NCBI GenBank assembly: GCA_027619415.1
Contig: JAQCFO010000004.1
Coordinates: forward strand, 1 to 64,000
Source of the DNA: Bacteroidota bacterium
Lineage (GTDB): Bacteria > Bacteroidota > Bacteroidia > Flavobacteriales > Flavobacteriaceae
Direction of reading: 5' to 3'
Length of the DNA: 64,000 nucleotides
How positions within the stretch are numbered: the first letter of the stretch is position 1; the number at the start of each line of letters is the position of its first letter. Positions 44,898 to 54,467 of this stretch are shown piece by piece. The translations under genes were made by a program, and so were the position numbers. The notes under the pieces are model-generated. The model was not told where the DNA came from, searched no databases, and saw nothing but the letters and a program-made list of their open reading frames with translations.

Positions 44898-46301
44898 ATG
44901 GATCAATTTGATGTTGTGGTTATAGGATCTGGACCTGGAGGTTATGTTTGCGCTATTAGATGCGCTCAGTTAGGCATGAAAACAGCTATAATCGAAAAGT
45001 ATGACACTTTAGGAGGAACTTGTTTAAATGTAGGCTGTATACCTTCCAAATCTCTTTTAGACTCATCTCACCATTATTATGATGCATTAAAACATTTTGA
45101 TTCTCATGGTATAATTATAGATGGTGAATTAAAAGTTGATTTACAAAAAATGATATTAAGAAAAGATTCCGTTGTGGATCAAACTACAAAAGGAATTGAT
45201 TATTTGATGTCTAAAAATAAAATTACTGTTTTTAAGGGTTTAGGCTCTTTTGTTGATTCTTCAAAAATTAACATTAGTAAAGTTGAAAATGATAAGCAAA
45301 TCTCTTTCAAATCTGCAGTAATTGCAACTGGTTCTAAACCATCTTCTCTACCTTTTGCTAAAATTGATAAAGAGAGAATAATCACTTCTAATGAAGCTTT
45401 AAAGCTTAAAGAAATTCCAAAAAAACTTATCGTTATAGGAGGAGGAGTGATTGGATTAGAGTTAGGTCAGGTTTATAATAGGTTAGGATCTGAAGTTTCA
45501 GTAATTGAGTATTCGGACACTATAACTCCATTTATGGATTCTTCTGTGTCAAAAGAATTGATAAGGATTTTTAAGAAACAAAAAATCAAATTTTATTTAT
45601 CTCATAAAGTATTTAATGTTATTTCTTCTGTTGATTCTGTAACTATTCAAGCTGAAGATAGTAATGGAAATAAGGTAACTTTTGATGGTGATTATTGTTT
45701 GGTTTCAGTTGGAAGAATACCATATACTGATGGATTAAACCTTGATGTTATCGGATTAAGTATAAACAACAAAGGTGAAATAGAAGTAAATGAGAATCTA
45801 CAAACTAGTCAAGCTAATGTGTATGCGATAGGTGATGTGATAAAAGGCCCTATGTTAGCTCATAAAGCTGAAGAAGAGGGGGTTATGGTTGCTGAAATAA
45901 TAGCTAATCAAAAACCACATATTAATTATAATTTAATTCCTAATGTCATATATACCTGGCCAGAAGTAGCATCTGTTGGGAAAACTGAAGAACAATTGAT
46001 TCAAATGGGTGTTTCTTTTAAAACAGGGCAGTTTCCAATGCGAGCTTTAGGAAGAGCTAGAGCTAGTATGGATGTTGATGGTTTTGTAAAAATATTAGCA
46101 GACAGTAAGACTGATGAAATATTAGGAGTTCACATTATTGGAGCTAGAGCTGCGGACTTAATTGCCGAAGCAGTAACGGCAATGGAATTTAGAGCTTCTG
46201 CAGAAGATTTATCCAGAATGAGCCATGCACATCCAACATATGCCGAAGCTATTAAAGAAGCTGCTTTAGCAGCTACTGAAAATAGGCCTCTACATATTTA
46301 A
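44898..46301 (+). CDS. lpdA: Dihydrolipoyl dehydrogenase (E3)
   Basis: 467-aa flavoprotein disulfide reductase. FAD motif VVVIGSGPGGYVCAIRCAQ, redox pair Cys42/Cys47 in GGTCLNVGCIPSKSLL, NAD motif VIGGGVIGLELGQVYNRLG, second FAD motif VYAIGDVIKGPMLAHKAEEEG, and C-terminal catalytic His-Glu in SHAHPTYAEAIKEA. It is the E3 subunit shared by 2-oxo acid dehydrogenases and glycine cleavage; no E1 or E2 gene is adjacent. It converges on argH with 1 bp between the stop codons. Confidence 0.96.
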   Translation: MDQFDVVVIGSGPGGYVCAIRCAQLGMKTAIIEKYDTLGGTCLNVGCIPSKSLLDSSHHYYDALKHFDSHGIIIDGELKVDLQKMILRKDSVVDQTTKGIDYLMSKNKITVFKGLGSFVDSSKINISKVENDKQISFKSAVIATGSKPSSLPFAKIDKERIITSNEALKLKEIPKKLIVIGGGVIGLELGQVYNRLGSEVSVIEYSDTITPFMDSSVSKELIRIFKKQKIKFYLSHKVFNVISSVDSVTIQAEDSNGNKVTFDGDYCLVSVGRIPYTDGLNLDVIGLSINNKGEIEVNENLQTSQANVYAIGDVIKGPMLAHKAEEEGVMVAEIIANQKPHINYNLIPNVIYTWPEVASVGKTEEQLIQMGVSFKTGQFPMRALGRARASMDVDGFVKILADSKTDEILGVHIIGARAADLIAEAVTAMEFRASAEDLSRMSHAHPTYAEAIKEAALAATENRPLHI

Positions 46302-46302
46302 T

Positions 46303-47583
46303 TCAATAAGTATTTTTCATTTTTAATTTTATTTCTTTTAAACACAGATTACCTATGCTTCCTTTTAAGGTGTGATTAAATTTTCTATTTGGTTTAAACT
46401 TATTTAGTTCAATTTCATTTGAAATTTTTAAATATGCATCTCTAAATGTCATTCCTTTAGAAACAAGATCGTTAATATTTTCTACTGAAAACATATATTT
46501 ATACTTTTCATCATCAACTATTTTTTCTCTTATTTGTATTTTTTGAATTGTATAAGAAATTATTTTTATGCAGTTTTTAATTTCATTAACAGATTCTATT
46601 ATTTTTCCTTTAAAAACCTGCATATCTCTATGATATCCACTGGTTAAGTTTGTTGAAACTATAGTAAACTCATTTGATAATGATTGAATTATATTACACT
46701 TAGCTCTGATTAATTCAAAAACATCTGGATTTTTTTTATGCGGCATTATACTAGAGCCAGTTGTAATTTCATTTGGAAAAGAAATGAAATTTAGTTCTTG
46801 AGTCATGTAAAAGCATATGTCAGCTGAAAATTTAGATAAAGTATGAGCAATAGATCCTATAGCAATTGCTACAGACTTCTCTGATTTTCCTCTATTCATT
46901 TGAGCTGAAACTACATTATACTTTAAGTCACTAAAACCTAACTCTTTTGTCGTGAAATCTCTGTCTATTTTAAAAGAACTTCCATATCCTGCTGCACTTC
47001 CAAGAGGATTTTGATCATTAATTTTAAATGCAGTATTTATGTAGAGTATGTCATCAATTAGACATTCTGCATATGCAGAAAACCAAAGTCCAAATGATGA
47101 TGGCATAGCAACTTGCATATGTGTATATCCTGGAATTAAATTTTCTTTATTTTCATTGGAAAGTTTTATTAATATATCAAATAATTCTTTTGTCAATAAT
47201 TTAATTTCACTCAATTCGTCTTTTAAATACAATTGAGTTGCAACTAGTACTTGATCATTTCTAGATCTACCAGTATGAATTTTCTTCCCGACATCTCCAA
47301 GTTTTTCAGTTAAGATGTATTCAATTTTTGAATGAACATCTTCAAATATTTCTTCAATTTCAAATGTCCCATTATTAATGTCATTATTAATTTTTTTTAA
47401 TTCATTTAACAATTTATTTAATTCATTAGTATTTAAAATATTTATTTTACATAACATTTTAGCATGAGCTATAGATCCTATTATATCATATTTAGCTAAA
47501 TACAAGTCATTTATCCTGTCATTTCCGATAGTAAAATTTTCTATTTTTTTATTCAATTCATCATTTTTATTCCAGAGTTTCAT
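46303..47583 (-). CDS. argH: Argininosuccinate lyase
   Basis: 426-aa fumarase/aspartase-superfamily enzyme, the last step of arginine synthesis (argininosuccinate to arginine and fumarate). The signature GSSIMPHKKNPDVFELIRAK with the flexible catalytic loop is present, as are DVHSKIEYIL, GRSRNDQVLVA and YTHMQVAMPSSFGLWF. It is slightly shorter than the usual 450-470 aa at the C-terminus. Last gene of the eight-gene arginine operon, 11 bp after the M20 deacylase. Confidence 0.95.
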   Translation of the reverse strand: MKLWNKNDELNKKIENFTIGNDRINDLYLAKYDIIGSIAHAKMLCKINILNTNELNKLLNELKKINNDINNGTFEIEEIFEDVHSKIEYILTEKLGDVGKKIHTGRSRNDQVLVATQLYLKDELSEIKLLTKELFDILIKLSNENKENLIPGYTHMQVAMPSSFGLWFSAYAECLIDDILYINTAFKINDQNPLGSAAGYGSSFKIDRDFTTKELGFSDLKYNVVSAQMNRGKSEKSVAIAIGSIAHTLSKFSADICFYMTQELNFISFPNEITTGSSIMPHKKNPDVFELIRAKCNIIQSLSNEFTIVSTNLTSGYHRDMQVFKGKIIESVNEIKNCIKIISYTIQKIQIREKIVDDEKYKYMFSVENINDLVSKGMTFRDAYLKISNEIELNKFKPNRKFNHTLKGSIGNLCLKEIKLKMKNTY

Positions 47584-47594
47584 AATTATTTTTT

Positions 47595-48650
47595 TTAAAT
47601 AATATTATTTAATAATTTTAAATAAATAGGTATTGCTTTTTTAATTTCATCGATATAGATAAATTCATTTGCAGTATGAGACCTAGTTGAATCACCTGGA
47701 CCAATTTTAATTGAAGGAAATGAAATTTTAGATTGATCAGATAAAGTAGGTGAGCCATATTTTTCAATTTTTAACTTATTTGCTGCTATAACTACAGGAT
47801 GGTTAGTATAAATAGTAGATGAATTTAGATTCAAGGATCTAGGTTTGATTTCACATGGCGCTTCTTTTTTTAAAATCTCATAAATTTCATTGTTTGTATA
47901 ACAGTCATTTACTCTAACATCTAATACCAATTCTAATTCTGAAGGAACGACATTGTGTTGATTTCCTGATTTAATTTGAGTTACTGTAACTTTGGTTTCT
48001 CCAAGAAATTTAGATTTCTTTTCAAAACGTATATTGTTGATCCAATTTAAAACTTCAATAGAATTAATTATCGGATTATCGTTGTTTTCATGTGCAGCGT
48101 GACTTGACGTTCCTTTAATTTTTAAATCAAACACAATCAAACCTCTTTCTGCAACAGCCATTTTCATTAGAGTTGGCTCACCTACTATAGCAAAATTAAT
48201 TTCAGGAATTAAAGGAATAATTGAAGTAATACCATTATTCCCAGAAGATTCTTCTTCTGCAGATGCTAAGATTATAATATTATATTTTAATTTTTTCTTG
48301 TTATATAAATATGTAAAAACAGCTATTAATGATACAAGCGCACCTCCTGCGTCATTACTTCCTAAACCGTATAATTTCCCTTTGTCAATACTGTTGTCAA
48401 AAGGATTTCTGGTGTATCCTTTGTTTGGCTTTACCGTATCATGATGAGAGTTTAAAAGAATTGTTGGCTTATTTATATCAAAAAATTTATTTTTAGCGTA
48501 GACATTGTTTTTATTTCTATTGAATTCAATGTCATATTTTTTAAACCACTTTTCAATAATATTGGCTGTTTTTTCTTCGTTAAACGAAAACGATTCTTCT
48601 GCAATTAAATCTTGTAATAATTTTATTGCATTTAAAATTAATTTTTCCAT
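47595..48650 (-). CDS. M20 deacylase, N-acyl-citrulline/ornithine type (ArgE-like)
   Basis: 351-aa zinc metallopeptidase of the M20 family. Metal ligands fit LLNSHHDTVKPN, GLGSNDAGGALVSL, ASAEEESSGNNG (general base Glu and ligand Glu) and the C-terminal GPGDSTRSHTANEFI. Because the operon encodes an N-acyl-ornithine carbamoyltransferase, the expected substrate is N-acyl-citrulline, giving citrulline for ArgG. It overlaps argB by one base. Confidence 0.88.
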   Translation of the reverse strand: MEKLILNAIKLLQDLIAEESFSFNEEKTANIIEKWFKKYDIEFNRNKNNVYAKNKFFDINKPTILLNSHHDTVKPNKGYTRNPFDNSIDKGKLYGLGSNDAGGALVSLIAVFTYLYNKKKLKYNIIILASAEEESSGNNGITSIIPLIPEINFAIVGEPTLMKMAVAERGLIVFDLKIKGTSSHAAHENNDNPIINSIEVLNWINNIRFEKKSKFLGETKVTVTQIKSGNQHNVVPSELELVLDVRVNDCYTNNEIYEILKKEAPCEIKPRSLNLNSSTIYTNHPVVIAANKLKIEKYGSPTLSDQSKISFPSIKIGPGDSTRSHTANEFIYIDEIKKAIPIYLKLLNNII

Positions 48651-49429
48651 TATTCTAAAGTTAATTTAGTACAATTATTTTCTTCGTTAATAATATTGTG
48701 ATTTCCAATAAACACATTCTCCACACCTTTTTCCAAAGCAGAAAAACAATTTTCAATTTTCGGAATCATTCCATCAGTAATTATATTTTTATTTATTAAA
48801 TCCTTGTATTCAGATAGTCTAATATATTTCTTTATACTACTTTCGTCATTTTGATCAATTAATAAACCTGGTTTGTCAAAACAATATTTTAGAGTAACAT
48901 CAAATTCTTTTGATAATGCAATAGAAACAACAGAAGTAATTGAGTCAGCATTAGTATTTAAAATTTGTCCTTGACCATCATGTGATAATGAACAAACAAC
49001 AGGTGTTATATTAGAGTTTAATAAAATTTTAATAATATCTACGTTAACTTCTTCTATATCTCCGACAAAGCCATAATCTATTTCATTAATAACTCTTTTT
49101 TTAGCTCTGATTAAATTGCAATCAACTCCAGACAAGCCTATTGTATTGCAATTGTATTTTTGAAGTTTAGCAACAATATTTTTGTTTAACAATCCCGCAT
49201 AAGTCATTATGATTACATCTAAAGTTTTACCGTCTGTAATTCTTCTTCCATTTATTAATTTCGCGTCAATTCCAAGTTTGTTTAAGTTATCTGAAGCTAC
49301 TAAACCACCTCCGTGAACTAGTAATTTCATTCCTTCAATTTTAGAAAAATCTTTTAAAAATTGATTTAAAATAATTTTATCATTTATTATGCCTCCTCCA
49401 ACTTTAACTATTGTTAATTTATTTCTCAT
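48650..49429 (-). CDS. argB: N-acetylglutamate kinase
   Basis: 259-aa amino acid kinase: IVKVGGGIINDK at the N-terminus (phosphate-binding Lys and Gly), LLVHGGGLVASDNLNKLG, VNVDIIKILLNSNITPVVCSLS, LNTNADSITSVV and KYIRLSEYKDL...ITDGMIPKIENC. It phosphorylates N-acyl-glutamate. It overlaps argF' by 11 bp at its start and the deacylase by one base at its stop. No arginine-inhibition N-terminal helix is visible, as in linear-pathway kinases. Confidence 0.93.
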   Translation of the reverse strand: MRNKLTIVKVGGGIINDKIILNQFLKDFSKIEGMKLLVHGGGLVASDNLNKLGIDAKLINGRRITDGKTLDVIIMTYAGLLNKNIVAKLQKYNCNTIGLSGVDCNLIRAKKRVINEIDYGFVGDIEEVNVDIIKILLNSNITPVVCSLSHDGQGQILNTNADSITSVVSIALSKEFDVTLKYCFDKPGLLIDQNDESSIKKYIRLSEYKDLINKNIITDGMIPKIENCFSALEKGVENVFIGNHNIINEENNCTKLTLE

Positions 49430-50369
49430 TAGTAATCATTTTTTTTAAAATAATTTGAGCTGCATATGTTCTATTGTTAGCTTGTTGAATTACTAATGAA
49501 TTATCTGAATCAATTACCTTGTCTGAAACAATTACATTTCTTCTTACAGGGAGACAATGCATGAATTTTGCATTATTAGTTAATTCCATTTTTTCCGTAT
49601 TAATTAACCATGAATTATCATTGAGCAATATTTTCCCGTAATTGTCATAGCTGGACCAATTTTTTGCATAAATAAAATCAGCATTTTTAAATGCTTTTTT
49701 TTGATCATAAATAACCTTTATTCCTTGAGTTATTTCTGGATTTAGATTATAACCTTCAGGATTAGCAATAACAAACTCATAATCAGTAACCTTCATCATA
49801 TTAACAAATGAATTTGCAACAGCATGTGGAAGAGCTTTTGGGTGAGGCGCCCAGCTCAAAACTACTTTTGGTTTAGATGTTTTAATGTTTTCTTTAATTG
49901 TTATCGCATCAGCTAATGCTTGTAAGGGATGAGCTATAGAGCTCTCCATGTTTAATACTGGTACTGTCGCGTATTTTAAGAAAGAGTTTATTATTTTTTC
50001 TCCTTCATCATCAACTTTGTTTGTAAGAGTTGCAAATGCTCTAATTGCAATAATATCACAATATTGAGAAATAACTTTAGCTGCTTCTTTAATGTGTTCA
50101 GCTTTATCACCAGACATTATCGATTGATCTTCAAATTCAAGATTCCATCCTTCATTATTAAAATTCATGATCATGGTATTTAAACCTAAAAGTGAAGCGG
50201 CTTTTAAAGTGCTCAACCTGGTTCTAAGACTTGGGTTAAAGAATATCATGCCTAAAATTTTATTTTCTCCAATTTTTTTAAAAGCATGTGAATTGTTTTT
50301 TAAAAATATCGCTTGTTTAACAAGAGATTTATAATCCACTACATCATTAATGTTTATAAAATTTTTCAT
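49419..50369 (-). CDS. argF': N-acyl-ornithine carbamoyltransferase
   Basis: 316-aa transcarbamylase. Carbamoyl-phosphate motif FFNPSLRTRLST, the ornithine-side motifs HPLQALADAITI and MHCLPVRRNVIVSD. It has the Bacteroidota features of the N-acetyl/N-succinyl-ornithine group: an insertion with GWNLEFEDQSIMSGDKAEHI and no SMG ornithine loop. The position that in Bacteroides is Pro (GDKPEHL) is Ala here. It forms N-acyl-citrulline and so bypasses free ornithine. Overlaps argD by 4 bp and argB by 11 bp. Confidence 0.92.
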   Translation of the reverse strand: MKNFININDVVDYKSLVKQAIFLKNNSHAFKKIGENKILGMIFFNPSLRTRLSTLKAASLLGLNTMIMNFNNEGWNLEFEDQSIMSGDKAEHIKEAAKVISQYCDIIAIRAFATLTNKVDDEGEKIINSFLKYATVPVLNMESSIAHPLQALADAITIKENIKTSKPKVVLSWAPHPKALPHAVANSFVNMMKVTDYEFVIANPEGYNLNPEITQGIKVIYDQKKAFKNADFIYAKNWSSYDNYGKILLNDNSWLINTEKMELTNNAKFMHCLPVRRNVIVSDKVIDSDNSLVIQQANNRTYAAQIILKKMITNEK

Positions 50370-51493
50370 GATAATTCTATTTTTAAAGCATCATAAAGCA
50401 TATCGATATGTTTTTTTTTAATATTTAAAGGAGGAAGTATTCTTAATAGATTTTTGTTTGAACTCCCACCAGTAAAAATTTTATGTTTAAAAATTAATTT
50501 TTTTCTCAGTTCTTTTACTTCAAAATCAAATTCTAAACCAAGCATTAAACCTCTTCCTTTAATATTCATTACTGATTTAATATTTGATATTTTTTTTATA
50601 AAATAGTTGCCTAATTCTTTTGAATTATTCATTAGTTGTTCATTTTCAATTGTTTGTAAAACTGCAATGACTGCTGAACAAGCGAGGTGATTTCCTCCAA
50701 AAGTTGTTCCTAACATACCGAATTGAGCATTTATTTTTTTACTTATTAATACTCCACCAACAGGAAAGCCATTTCCCATTCCTTTTGCCATAGAGATAAT
50801 ATCTGGCTCGATTCCATGTTTTTGAAATGCAAAAAAGTCACCAGTTCTTCCAAAGCCTGATTGAACTTCATCAGCAATAAGGCACACATTACTTTTTTTA
50901 CATATATCAGCTAAGAATTTAACAAAATCTGTATCAGGCTCATTTAAACCGCCAACTCCCTGTATAGATTCAATTATTACTGCACACACATCCTTTTTAC
51001 ATATTTCTTTTTTTAGATTTTCTTTATCGTTAAAATTTAAAAAAGTCACATTAATTGAATTATTAAGTTTGGATTTTATACTTAAGTTGTCCGTTGAAGC
51101 TAAAGCAGCATTACTTCTCCCATGAAATGAATTTTTAAATGCAATAATTTTTGATTTTCCTGTATTAAAAGAGGCTACTTGTAAAGCATTTTCATTTGCT
51201 TCTGCTCCAGTACTACACATGAATAGATTATAATCTACGCAGTTAGACTGTTTTATAATTTCATCTGCAACTTTTTGCTGTAGCTCGTTAATTATATAAT
51301 TTGAATAAAAACCAATTTTATTTAATTGATTTGATAATTCTTTAATATATAATGGGTGACTGTGTCCGATTGAAATAACCGCATGACCACCATATAAATC
51401 AAGAAATTTTGTACCATCCTTGTCATATACATAACATCCTTTAGCATGTGATGGTATAATTTGATATAAAGGATAAACATTGAATAAATTCAT
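50366..51493 (-). CDS. argD: N-acyl-ornithine aminotransferase
   Basis: 375-aa class III PLP aminotransferase converting N-acyl-glutamate semialdehyde to N-acyl-ornithine. Landmarks are LDLYGGHAVISIGHSHP, NSFHGRSNAALAST, IADEVQSGFGRTGDFFAFQ and the PLP lysine in SMAKGMGNGFPVGGV. It lies 2 bp after argC and overlaps argF' by 4 bp. Confidence 0.93.
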   Translation of the reverse strand: MNLFNVYPLYQIIPSHAKGCYVYDKDGTKFLDLYGGHAVISIGHSHPLYIKELSNQLNKIGFYSNYIINELQQKVADEIIKQSNCVDYNLFMCSTGAEANENALQVASFNTGKSKIIAFKNSFHGRSNAALASTDNLSIKSKLNNSINVTFLNFNDKENLKKEICKKDVCAVIIESIQGVGGLNEPDTDFVKFLADICKKSNVCLIADEVQSGFGRTGDFFAFQKHGIEPDIISMAKGMGNGFPVGGVLISKKINAQFGMLGTTFGGNHLACSAVIAVLQTIENEQLMNNSKELGNYFIKKISNIKSVMNIKGRGLMLGLEFDFEVKELRKKLIFKHKIFTGGSSNKNLLRILPPLNIKKKHIDMLYDALKIELS

Positions 51494-51495
51494 AT

Positions 51496-52494
51496 TTAAA
51501 ACATTGAACTTTTTAATTTTAATCCTGCATTTTCATTTAATTTGAACATTAAATTCATGTTTTGAATTGCTTGACCTGAAGCTCCTTTTATTAAATTATC
51601 AATAATTGAAGTGATTAATATTTTGTCATTACTCTTACTTATATGAATTAGACATTTGTTAGTGTTTATAACTTGTTTTAAATGAATTTCATTTTCAGAA
51701 ATCACAACAAATGGATGGTTTTTATAAAATATTTTGTATAAATCTTTTATTACATTTAGATCAACATCACTGTTAAAATAACTAGTACAGAATATTCCTC
51801 TAGTAAAATTACCTCTAACTGGTAAGAAATTAATTTTATTGGATTTGTTAGATATTTTATTAAATGAAAAATAAATTTCTCCTAGATGTTGATGAGTAAA
51901 GGGTTTGTACCAAGAAACATTGCTGTTTCTCCAATTGAAATGTGATGTATTGTTAAGCTTTATTCCTGCTCCAGTACTTCCTGTTATGGCGTTGGTGTGA
52001 ATTTCACTATTTATAAAATTATTTTTTATTGCGGGAATTAAACCCAACTGTATTGCAGTAGCAAAACATCCTGGATTTGAAATGTTTTTTGCATTTTTAA
52101 TTTCTTCTTTTTGAAGTTCTGGTAAGCCGTAAACAAAGGATCTGGTTGTATTGGTATTTTTTTTTACAAATGAGTTTTCAAGTCTAAAATCTTGACTTAA
52201 ATCAATTATTCTAGTTTTAGGGTTTATATTGTGGTTATTTAAAAACTTATTTGAATTACCATGACCTAAGCATAAAAATAATACATCAACATTGTCAACT
52301 AGTTTGTTTACAAATTTCATATTTAATTCACCTGTTAGGTCTTGATGAATATCAGAAATATACCTTTCATTATTGACATTACTATACGCAAAAATTAGTT
52401 CAGATTCTGGGTGGTTTATTAGTAACCTTATAAGCTCCCCACCTGTATATCCAGATGCACCTACAATCCCAATTCCAATTTTATTTATTGACAT
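51496..52494 (-). CDS. argC: N-acetyl-gamma-glutamyl-phosphate reductase
   Basis: 332-aa NADPH-dependent reductase. The Rossmann start GIGIVGASGYTGGELIRLL, the catalytic Cys in ISNPGCFATAIQLGLIPA and TPFTHQHLGEIY-type block (KPFTHQHLGEIYFSF) are clear. Its start overlaps the end of argG by 14 bp. Confidence 0.94.
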   Translation of the reverse strand: MSINKIGIGIVGASGYTGGELIRLLINHPESELIFAYSNVNNERYISDIHQDLTGELNMKFVNKLVDNVDVLFLCLGHGNSNKFLNNHNINPKTRIIDLSQDFRLENSFVKKNTNTTRSFVYGLPELQKEEIKNAKNISNPGCFATAIQLGLIPAIKNNFINSEIHTNAITGSTGAGIKLNNTSHFNWRNSNVSWYKPFTHQHLGEIYFSFNKISNKSNKINFLPVRGNFTRGIFCTSYFNSDVDLNVIKDLYKIFYKNHPFVVISENEIHLKQVINTNKCLIHISKSNDKILITSIIDNLIKGASGQAIQNMNLMFKLNENAGLKLKSSMF

Positions 52495-53659
52495 GTTTAT
52501 ATATTTTATTTTGATTAGAAGTAATTTTTATAAAACCTTTCGCATCTTCAGCAGTCCATTTTTTATTTACTTCTCCGTAAGAACCAAAACCTGAATTCAT
52601 AAGATCGTTATTTGATCTTATTCCATTTAATTCGAATCTATATGGGCTAAGAGTAGCAAATACTTCTCCGTTAACATTTTTTTGACTACTATCTAAAAAG
52701 CTTTCAATATCTCTAATTACAGGTTCTAAATACTGACCTTCATGAAGAAGCATGCCATAAAAATTTGATAATTGTTCTTTTTGGAATTGCTGCCATTTTG
52801 TTAACGTGTGTTTTTCTAATAAATGATGAGCTTTTAAAATTAACATTGGTCCTCCAGCTTGAAAACCAACTCTTCCTTTAATACCAATAATTGTATCACC
52901 AACGTGTATGTCTCTACCAATACAATATCGATCACAAATTTTTGATATTTTTTCTATGCATTCGACCGGATCATATTGCTGATCGTCTATTCCAGAGATC
53001 TCTCCTTTATTAAAACTTAATTTAATTTCTTTTTTAAATGTGTTCTTTAGGCTGTTAGGATATGCTTCTTCTGGTAATTTTCTTTCAGAAGATAAAGTTT
53101 CGTAACCACCAATACTAGTACCCCAAAGTCCTTTATTTATAGAATATTTTGCTTTTTCCCAATTAAATTTTACTCCATTATTTTTTAAATATTTAATTTC
53201 ATCCTGCCTTGATAAATTACCATCTCTAATTGGAGTTATTATTTTAATTTCTGGAGCAATTACTTGAAAAACCATATCAAATCTAACTTGGTCATTTCCA
53301 GCTCCAGTGCTTCCATGAGCTAGATGGGTTGCATTATGTTTTTTTGCGTATTTCGCTATTTCTAAAGCCTGTATAGTTCTTTCAGCACTTACTGAAAGAG
53401 GGTAGGTATTGTTCCTAAGTACATTTCCAAAGACTAAAAATTTAATTATTTTATTGTAATATGATTGAACAGCATTAATTGATTTAAACTGAAATGCACC
53501 CATTTTAATTGCTTTTTCTTTAATTTTTTCAGTTTCACTTATTGTAAAGCCGCCAGTATTTATGTTAATCGCATGAACTTCATTTCCTTCTTTAGAAAGC
53601 TTATTAAGACAATATGAAGTGTCAAGACCTCCACTATATGCTAATATTATTTTTTTCAT
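52481..53659 (-). CDS. argG: Argininosuccinate synthase
   Basis: 392 aa from the ATG at 53659; the ORF-track start (53701) lies inside the upstream acetyltransferase gene and adds 14 residues absent from the family. The start chosen gives MKKIILAYSGGLDTSYCLNKL with the PP-loop ATP site at the extreme N-terminus, and its ATG overlaps the acetyltransferase stop as ATGA. Further signatures are HGSTGAGNDQVRFDM, ITPIRDGNLSRQDEI and IGIKGRVGFQAGGPM. It joins citrulline and aspartate. Confidence 0.94.
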   Translation of the reverse strand: MKKIILAYSGGLDTSYCLNKLSKEGNEVHAININTGGFTISETEKIKEKAIKMGAFQFKSINAVQSYYNKIIKFLVFGNVLRNNTYPLSVSAERTIQALEIAKYAKKHNATHLAHGSTGAGNDQVRFDMVFQVIAPEIKIITPIRDGNLSRQDEIKYLKNNGVKFNWEKAKYSINKGLWGTSIGGYETLSSERKLPEEAYPNSLKNTFKKEIKLSFNKGEISGIDDQQYDPVECIEKISKICDRYCIGRDIHVGDTIIGIKGRVGFQAGGPMLILKAHHLLEKHTLTKWQQFQKEQLSNFYGMLLHEGQYLEPVIRDIESFLDSSQKNVNGEVFATLSPYRFELNGIRSNNDLMNSGFGSYGEVNKKWTAEDAKGFIKITSNQNKIYKHVNK

Positions 53660-54186
53660 TTGTTTGATTTTGAATTGTAAAGCATCCCTGTGCAAAGGCA
53701 CATTTCTCTTTTGGTTCTAATTAATACATCATAATTTTTACATGTTTGACAGCCTTTCCAGAATTCATCATCATCTGTCAACTCAGAGAAAGTCACTGGC
53801 TTGTATCCTAATTCGTAATTAATTTTCATAACTGGTAGACCAGTTGTTATCCCAAATATTTTGGCATCTGGATATTTTTTTTTTGAATGATTGAAAATCA
53901 GAGTTTTGATTTTCTTAGCTAACCCATTTCCTCTAAATTTTGGAGCAACGATTAACCCTGAATGAGCAACATATTTTCCATGACTCCATACCTCTATATA
54001 GCAAAAACCTGCAAATTCATTATTGTTAATAGCTATTATGGCATTTTTATTTTCAATTTTAGTTCTTATATATTGAGGAGTCCTCAAAGCAATGCCAGTT
54101 CCTCTGACCTTGGCAGATAAACTAATAGTTTCTGAAATTATGTTACAATATTTAATGTGCTTCAATGAAGCAATGAGGATTTTCAC
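53656..54186 (-). CDS. GNAT acetyltransferase heading the arginine operon
   Basis: I place the start at the GTG at 54186 (MKILIASLKHIKYCNIIS), 176 aa; the ORF-track start at 54270 adds a hydrophobic 28-residue piece with no family likeness. The GNAT core is clear: AIIAINNNEFAGFCYIEVW, GLIVAPKFRGNGLAKKIKTLIF (acetyl-CoA loop) and KINYELGYKPVTFSEL. The C-terminus has a Cys pattern, KGCQTCKNYD ... MCLCTGML. As the first gene of an operon with every later arginine step but no argA or argJ, it is a good candidate for N-acyl-glutamate synthase. Confidence 0.8.
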   Translation of the reverse strand: MKILIASLKHIKYCNIISETISLSAKVRGTGIALRTPQYIRTKIENKNAIIAINNNEFAGFCYIEVWSHGKYVAHSGLIVAPKFRGNGLAKKIKTLIFNHSKKKYPDAKIFGITTGLPVMKINYELGYKPVTFSELTDDDEFWKGCQTCKNYDVLIRTKREMCLCTGMLYNSKSNK

Positions 54187-54467
54187 GATGATTTTAAAAA
54201 AAAAAATAATTAAGATTGAATTTGAAATGAAACTGGACTCACCTAGTTTCTTAAATAGAAAAAGACCCAATAGGGCGGGCGCGACGTGAAACGCGAGTTA
54301 TAGTAATGGCTATATATATTCTATTTATAAAATTCACAAAAGCAAATATGAAATATTTTTTTGTATTTACAAAATTTTATTTTGAGTATCAATATCTCTA
54401 AATTAAAAGCATTTAGGGTAGGCAAGAGACTAATTAGAATGGGACTGCTTATTATTTTGAATTTATT
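54187..54467. other. Upstream region of the arginine operon
   Basis: 281 bp without a supported gene. A 24-bp stretch, GGGCGGGCGCGACGTGAAAC and onward near 54276-54299, is strikingly GC-rich against the surrounding AT-rich DNA. The rest is AT-rich. I find no clear -7 box and no arginine-repressor palindrome by eye. Confidence 0.4.

Noticed and set aside
53660-53701. N-terminal extension of argG
   Set aside because: The 14 extra residues overlap the acetyltransferase gene; the family start MKKIILAYSGGLDTS is at 53659.
54187-54270. N-terminal extension of the GNAT gene
   Set aside because: Adds a hydrophobic stretch (FFFKIIV) with no likeness to GNAT N-termini; the GTG at 54186 gives a normal start.
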